Source: UBA4810 sp002479215
Lineage (GTDB): Bacteria; Desulfobacterota; Syntrophia; Syntrophales; Smithellaceae
Assembly: GCA_049514435.1 (NCBI GenBank)
Contig: JBEKVB010000008.1
Location: 49,211-113,210, forward strand
Length of the DNA stretch: 64,000 bases
Direction: 5' to 3'
Within the stretch, counting starts at the first letter, position 1; every line of letters begins with the position of its first letter. Shown piece after piece: positions 60,451 to 64,000 of this stretch. The position numbers and the translations under genes are program-made. The notes beneath the pieces are model-generated. The model was not told where the DNA came from, ran no database searches, and saw only the letters and a program-made list of their open reading frames with translations.

Positions 60451-60807
60451 ATGGATTCATACAACTCTCCCACTACTAAGCCGTTATACCGCGGCACCCA
60501 AATTGTCTGGTATATTGCAGGGCTCCTCGAAGTGCTATTGGCGTTTCGAGTTGGCTTAAAGCTACTTGCCGCCAACCCTTCAGCTGGTTTTAGCAGCTTT
60601 ATTTACAATGTCAGTTATCCTTTTGCCGCGCCGTTTCTCAAGGTCTTCAATGTCACGAAGGTCGAAGGCGGTGTTTTTGAATGGACCACACTTTTAGCCA
60701 TGTTTGTCTACTGGCTGATTGCTTGGGGCATTGTTAGGATGTTTTTTATGAGTAAAACAGTATCTACGCCGGAAGCTGCAGCTAAATTGGACAAAGAAAA
60801 TAAGTAA
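60451..60807 (+). CDS. YggT family membrane protein
   Basis: A 118-residue protein with two to three membrane segments (VWYIAGLLEVLLAFRVGLKLL, SYPFAAPFLKVF between, and TLLAMFVYWLIAWGIVRMF). The FR-x-x-L-K-L...N...YPF pattern resembles the single-repeat YggT family of cytoplasmic-membrane proteins, whose role (osmotic or division-linked in some bacteria) is unsettled. SD is weak. Single gene. Confidence 0.75.
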   Translation: MDSYNSPTTKPLYRGTQIVWYIAGLLEVLLAFRVGLKLLAANPSAGFSSFIYNVSYPFAAPFLKVFNVTKVEGGVFEWTTLLAMFVYWLIAWGIVRMFFMSKTVSTPEAAAKLDKENK

Positions 60808-61051
60808 CATTTACTTTAATAAGTAATTCTTATCAATAATCAATAATTAAAAAACAGAATTTATACTGTGGTTATTTCGACTTGGTAGAGGATGCGCATG
60901 TAGTTAGCCGCGATGCCATCTCCATATCCGGATACAGGAGCATCTAACCCCGACTGCCCCCTTTTAAAAGATTCCTCTGGAGCAGGAGATAATGTTGGGT
61001 CAGGATAATTATCCTTCAAGGATCAACTATCATCTTTGGAGAAGCGCCTAT
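60808..61051. other. Intergenic region after yggT
   Basis: About 240 bp with no convincing gene, hairpin or repeat. The segment 61214-61358 beyond the small membrane gene also holds only part of the dispersed element's right end (GTTATCCTTTGCAAGCGAGGTGGCAT, 61329 onward), too short and diverged to call a copy. Confidence 0.45.
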
Positions 61052-61213
61052 TTATCCATAGAGTTTATAGGCTCCCCATATGCCAAGGAATCCACCAATG
61101 GCACTTCCTATCAACGAAGCGTAAATTGAGTCAGCACCGAGCAGTATAGGTCCATACCCTCCTGCTATGGAGCCTATAACCATTCCGATCATGATAAACT
61201 TTTTTCTCGACAC
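61052..61213 (-). CDS. 53-residue glycine-rich small membrane protein
   Basis: A frame with GTG start at 61211-61213 that encodes a basic N-terminus (VSRKKFIMIG) and two short hydrophobic stretches, GMVIGSIAGGYGPILLG and GSAIGGFLGIWGAYKLYG, full of small-residue Gly-x-x-x-Gly spacing. The same architecture (basic start, Gly-rich hydrophobic hairpin, WGAYKLYG-like end) is typical of small membrane proteins I have seen in Desulfobacterota, but no function is known. It is short enough to be missed by automatic gene callers. The SD (GGAG) lies 13 bases before GTG, so a start at the internal ATG (residue 8) is possible. Confidence 0.6.
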   Translation of the reverse strand: MSRKKFIMIGMVIGSIAGGYGPILLGADSIYASLIGSAIGGFLGIWGAYKLYG

Positions 61214-61358
61214 GGCATCCGCTAAACTCCAAGTTTACTAAACACGGAAAGAAAAGCAATTTTCTACTAATTGCCCTCACTCCATTCACGTACACTCTCT
61301 CCTTCAACTCCTTAACTACAGTGGTCGCGTTATCCTTTGCAAGCGAGGTGGCATGAAA

Positions 61359-63347
61359 TTATTTCTTTTCATACGCATATTCACCTGTCCAGCTCTCTGG
61401 CGGCGGATTAACCTTGTATTCTTTGCATCGCTCCAGAAACATTTTGCAGGGACCGTCACTCGGTTTCTGCGCCAGCAACCGCTCAAAGATTTCTATCGCC
61501 TTTCCCCACTCACGTTTCAAATAGTGCGCAATGGCCTCTTCATAGTAGAGAATATACTCCCTGTCCATGGTGGAGATATCGCCTTTTTCAGCCAGAAGCT
61601 CATAGATCGACACGGCTTTGATCTTCCCTTTGACCAGAACGTAATCGATGGTGCGTACTTCGAAATCATCTGCACATTTTTCATGGGTGAACTGGCTTAT
61701 TAAAATGTTCGATCCGTAATATTTATTTAAAGCTTCCAGGCGACTGGCCAGATTTACCGCATCTCCTATGACCGTGTAATTCAGGCGCTGTTCCGACCCC
61801 ATATTCCCAACGACGACATCGCCTGTATTTACTCCGATGCGTGTTCTAAAGACTGGCTTTCCCTCGGCAGCCCATTTCTTTTCCAGTTCATTGACCTTCT
61901 GAAAAATTTTGAGCGTTGCCTGGCAGGCCACCTTTGCATGATCTTTCATTTCCACCGGTGCATTCCAGAAAGCCATAATCGCATCGCCGATATACTTGTC
62001 GACCGTACCGCTATGTTCCATGATAATGTTAGTCAATTCATTGAAGTATTCGGATAAATGTGCTGCGAGTTCGCTCGGCCGCATCGATTCGGAAATGGTG
62101 GTAAAATCCGCGATGTCCGAGAAGAAAATTGTAACCTCACGCCTCTGACCGCTCGCATTTGCTTCCAGCCCGGACGCCACGAGCTGCCTCACCAGCTGCG
62201 ACGGAACAAACTTTTTAAAAGATTGCAGTCCTACCTTCATGTTGGCAATAGCATCCACAAGAGTCTTGATCTCCAGAAGTGATGCGCGGATATTAACTTT
62301 CTCGTCGAGATTGAAGCTTTTGATCTTCTCGGTCTCCTGGACTAACTCACGGATAGGATTCGTGACCTGTCTATATAAAATTAAAAGTATTGTACCGGAA
62401 AGTAACAGACCAATAAAGCAAATCAGTGAAGAGATATAGATAACATTTCTTATTCGCGCAAAGTATTGGGTTTTATATTCGTAGGTGATGTACAATACAT
62501 AGTCACCACTGAAATTATGTATCGGTATATACATGGTCACCGATTCAGTTGCACGGTCTATCCTATGGTAAGAAGTACCCTGTTTGATCAGCTTTAAAAC
62601 TTCTTCAGGGACAAGATGTGCGTTCGCCAGAGATATGTCGTCTGTCTGGTTATACGAACTTAGTATTATTTTATCTTCATTGATTGTAGTAATGCCCCTT
62701 TCCAGATTTACGAGGCTCCATTTCCCTTTATAATCGGCGTCCAACTGTTTAAAGAATCCTTCGCTGAATCCGGAACCGAGTTCCACGGATCCGATCAGTT
62801 TATCTTTGTAGAAAATCGGGGCGCAGGCTCTGAATCCATAGCCGCTCTTACCCTGCTCGAGGCCGGAAACAACCTTTTTATCAAGCTGGCACTTCACAAC
62901 AAGCGGCCTGTAGTTGGATATAACTTCGCCATAGATGTCCGGTTTGTGGACACGCAGGAAAGAGACGATGCCTTGTGGAGTAGGTACATGAAACTGAAAC
63001 TGGGTAATGGCGTGGGTTTGAAGTTGCTTCCAAGTATCGGCCGTAACCTTGAGCAGCGCTTGACGGTTTTTTTTCCTGAACGCCTCGATGGTTTCCGGAT
63101 CGTGGGCAACATTTAAAGTGACAAGTAGAGACCGGTAGATTCTGTGCCTCACTTCATTTTGGATATGTTTTGTGACGCTCTGCGTCCTGCGCTCTTCCGC
63201 CTCCTTAAGATTGGATATCATCAGATAGCCGAAGGCAATGGAGAGGCCGATCATAAGAACCTGAATGAGCAAAAGTACAGAAAGAAATGATCCCCTGAGG
63301 CGGAATGTGAATACTTTTTTTTTCTTGAAATTGTCATCGTTTTTCAT
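61359..63347 (-). CDS. Class III adenylate/guanylate cyclase with sensor and HAMP domains
   Basis: A 662-residue membrane cyclase. Residues 1-50 hold the first membrane helix, an extracellular sensor of roughly 260 residues follows (double-Cache-like, with a CAPIFYKDKLIGSVELGSGF block), then a second membrane helix and HAMP region around NPIRELVQETEKIKSFN. The catalytic domain has the two metal Asp motifs (FSDIADFT and DKYIGDAIMAFW), the Lys and Asp of substrate choice (DKYIGD; YTVIGDAVNL) and the transition-state Asn/Arg in NLASRLE. The substrate residues fit ATP. It ends in a helical, TPR-like tail (EEAIAHYLKREWGKAIEIFERLLAQKP). Signal unknown. Confidence 0.93.
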   Translation of the reverse strand: MKNDDNFKKKKVFTFRLRGSFLSVLLLIQVLMIGLSIAFGYLMISNLKEAEERRTQSVTKHIQNEVRHRIYRSLLVTLNVAHDPETIEAFRKKNRQALLKVTADTWKQLQTHAITQFQFHVPTPQGIVSFLRVHKPDIYGEVISNYRPLVVKCQLDKKVVSGLEQGKSGYGFRACAPIFYKDKLIGSVELGSGFSEGFFKQLDADYKGKWSLVNLERGITTINEDKIILSSYNQTDDISLANAHLVPEEVLKLIKQGTSYHRIDRATESVTMYIPIHNFSGDYVLYITYEYKTQYFARIRNVIYISSLICFIGLLLSGTILLILYRQVTNPIRELVQETEKIKSFNLDEKVNIRASLLEIKTLVDAIANMKVGLQSFKKFVPSQLVRQLVASGLEANASGQRREVTIFFSDIADFTTISESMRPSELAAHLSEYFNELTNIIMEHSGTVDKYIGDAIMAFWNAPVEMKDHAKVACQATLKIFQKVNELEKKWAAEGKPVFRTRIGVNTGDVVVGNMGSEQRLNYTVIGDAVNLASRLEALNKYYGSNILISQFTHEKCADDFEVRTIDYVLVKGKIKAVSIYELLAEKGDISTMDREYILYYEEAIAHYLKREWGKAIEIFERLLAQKPSDGPCKMFLERCKEYKVNPPPESWTGEYAYEKK

Positions 63348-63533
63348 GCGATAATTTACCCTTTAAAAAGGCATTCCTTCTGTGCAGTAGAAGTATAAGA
63401 AGAACGGTCTTATATGTCAATTAAATGTTGACCTTTCTTATTCGTCATTGACTTGGCGCGAAGGTTGAATTAACCAATAACTTGTGTATGCATGGGGAAT
63501 GCAAACGCCTGTTTGTTTCCGGACAAGAAGCTT

Positions 63534-63800
63534 ATGAATGAAGAAGTCCTATTAAATCAACTCGAAGAACTGGCCGAGAAGCTTGGAATATTAGTTCGTG
63601 ATGAAAATATAAACATTGAGGAATCATCGAGCACCGGAGGACTCTGCCGTATTGAAGGGAAATACGTTCTGATTCTGAACTCCAAGGTTACAGTGAAAGA
63701 AAAAAATCAAGCTATGATTAAAGCATTACGGCAGTTTGACCTCAGTGACATTTATATTAAGCCGGCTATTCGGGAATTATTGGAAGGATATGAGGAATAA
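63534..63800 (+). CDS. Small protein, unknown function
   Basis: An 88-residue protein from the ATG at 63534 (the open frame extends 14 codons further upstream without an SD). It begins MNEEVLLNQLEELAEKLGILVRDENINIEESSSTGGLCRIEGKYVLILNSKVTVKEK, a pattern (LEELAEKLGI...V-D...GGLCRIxGKYVLILN...) of small deltaproteobacterial proteins, with the GGLC-x-I-x-G-K motif probably structural. I cannot assign a function. It stands next to the cyclase gene on the other strand; the shared promoter region is only about 180 bp. Confidence 0.72.
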   Translation: MNEEVLLNQLEELAEKLGILVRDENINIEESSSTGGLCRIEGKYVLILNSKVTVKEKNQAMIKALRQFDLSDIYIKPAIRELLEGYEE

Positions 63801-63836
63801 TGTTCTTCTATTGTTCTGGGAATTAGTTGTCCTGAC

Positions 63837-63896
63837 CTATATTGGGCTTGGCAGACAGCGTCTAGAAGATTCTTGTCTCGATTATCGCTTTCACCT
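63837..63896 (+). repeat. 60-bp repeat, copy 2
   Basis: Partner of 58141-58200 (46/60 identical). It begins about 36 bases after the small gene's stop, again just downstream of a 3' end. Both copies have the same orientation. Confidence 0.72.
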
Positions 63897-64000
63897 TGTG
63901 TTCTTATAATTTATCGTATGGTATAAAATACTTTGGGACACCGGGGTAAAAGGGAAGAGTGAATCTGTGTTTCACCTGATGCCTGAGAGCATGGTTTGTA

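Noticed and set aside
1..64000. tRNA/rRNA genes, CRISPR arrays, prophage or intact insertion sequences
   Set aside because: No cloverleaf, repeat-spacer pattern, integrase or transposase frame was found on either strand.

Overview
The window looks like chromosome of an anaerobic Desulfobacterota (deltaproteobacterial) bacterium of the Syntrophia type (Smithella/Syntrophus-like). This is inferred from gene content, not from a marker gene: an hgcAB mercury-methylation pair, CoA-transferase, acyl-CoA ligase and 4-hydroxybutyryl-CoA-dehydratase-superfamily genes, a giant cyclic-glucan synthase, and many small lipoproteins. No rRNA, tRNA, CRISPR array, phage or intact transposon was seen.

Layout. 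1-2.8 kb: the 3' end of mnmE, a CsgG/TPR-like lipoprotein and a TSUP exporter. 2.8-5.6 kb (minus): a four-gene cluster of sirtuin, NRDE protein, Nudix hydrolase and histone-deacetylase-like protein. 5.9-14.6 kb (minus): one operon with the whole shikimate pathway plus the Phe and Tyr branches (aroF-aroB-pheA-aroDE-aroA-aroK-aroC-tyrA), mostly with overlapping stop/start codons. It is preceded by a sigma70-type promoter, a 31-residue leader peptide containing YGYWFYTYF, and a four-segment attenuator ending in an intrinsic terminator. 14.7-21 kb: small lipoproteins, a VOC protein, a GC-rich malic enzyme, an alpha/beta hydrolase and a frameshifted HNH gene.

21.3-24.3 kb: a CoA-transferase (4-hydroxybutyrate type), a small ABM-fold protein and an iron-type alcohol dehydrogenase. 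24.4-33.2 kb (minus): a 2912-residue NdvB-type cyclic beta-1,2-glucan synthase with copies of a short direct repeat at both ends. 33.6-38 kb: alcohol dehydrogenase, GDSL esterase, VOC protein, MtfA peptidase and membrane proteins. 38.1-40.1 kb (minus): marR-hgcA-hgcB, with a consensus promoter overlapping a perfect 21-bp palindrome and an apparently leaderless marR start. 40.3-46 kb: a 1412-residue PEP-synthase-like phosphotransferase lacking the PEP-binding barrel, and a divergent GAPDH.

46.1-50.4 kb: SppA-like protease, an ABC exporter pair, a TraB/GumN protein and a cupin. 50.7-55.3 kb: an operon of SDR, carboxymuconolactone-decarboxylase-like protein, AMP-forming acyl-CoA ligase and an HpaB/4-hydroxybutyryl-CoA-dehydratase-family protein that seems to lack the Fe-S ligands. 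55.3-58.2 kb: a histidine kinase/response regulator pair bracketed by two 3' fragments of acyl-CoA ligase genes. 58.5-64 kb: an MFS aromatic-acid-type transporter, YggT, a 53-residue membrane protein missed by length cutoffs, a class III nucleotide cyclase and a small conserved-looking protein.

Short dispersed repeats punctuate the intergenic regions: a roughly 110-120-bp hairpin element with TACCAT ends (three clear copies), a 60-bp pair, and the pair bounding ndvB. The strongest observations are the aromatic attenuator, the MarR-controlled hgcAB unit, the modified dehydratase-like operon and the hairpin repeat whose arms covary between copies.
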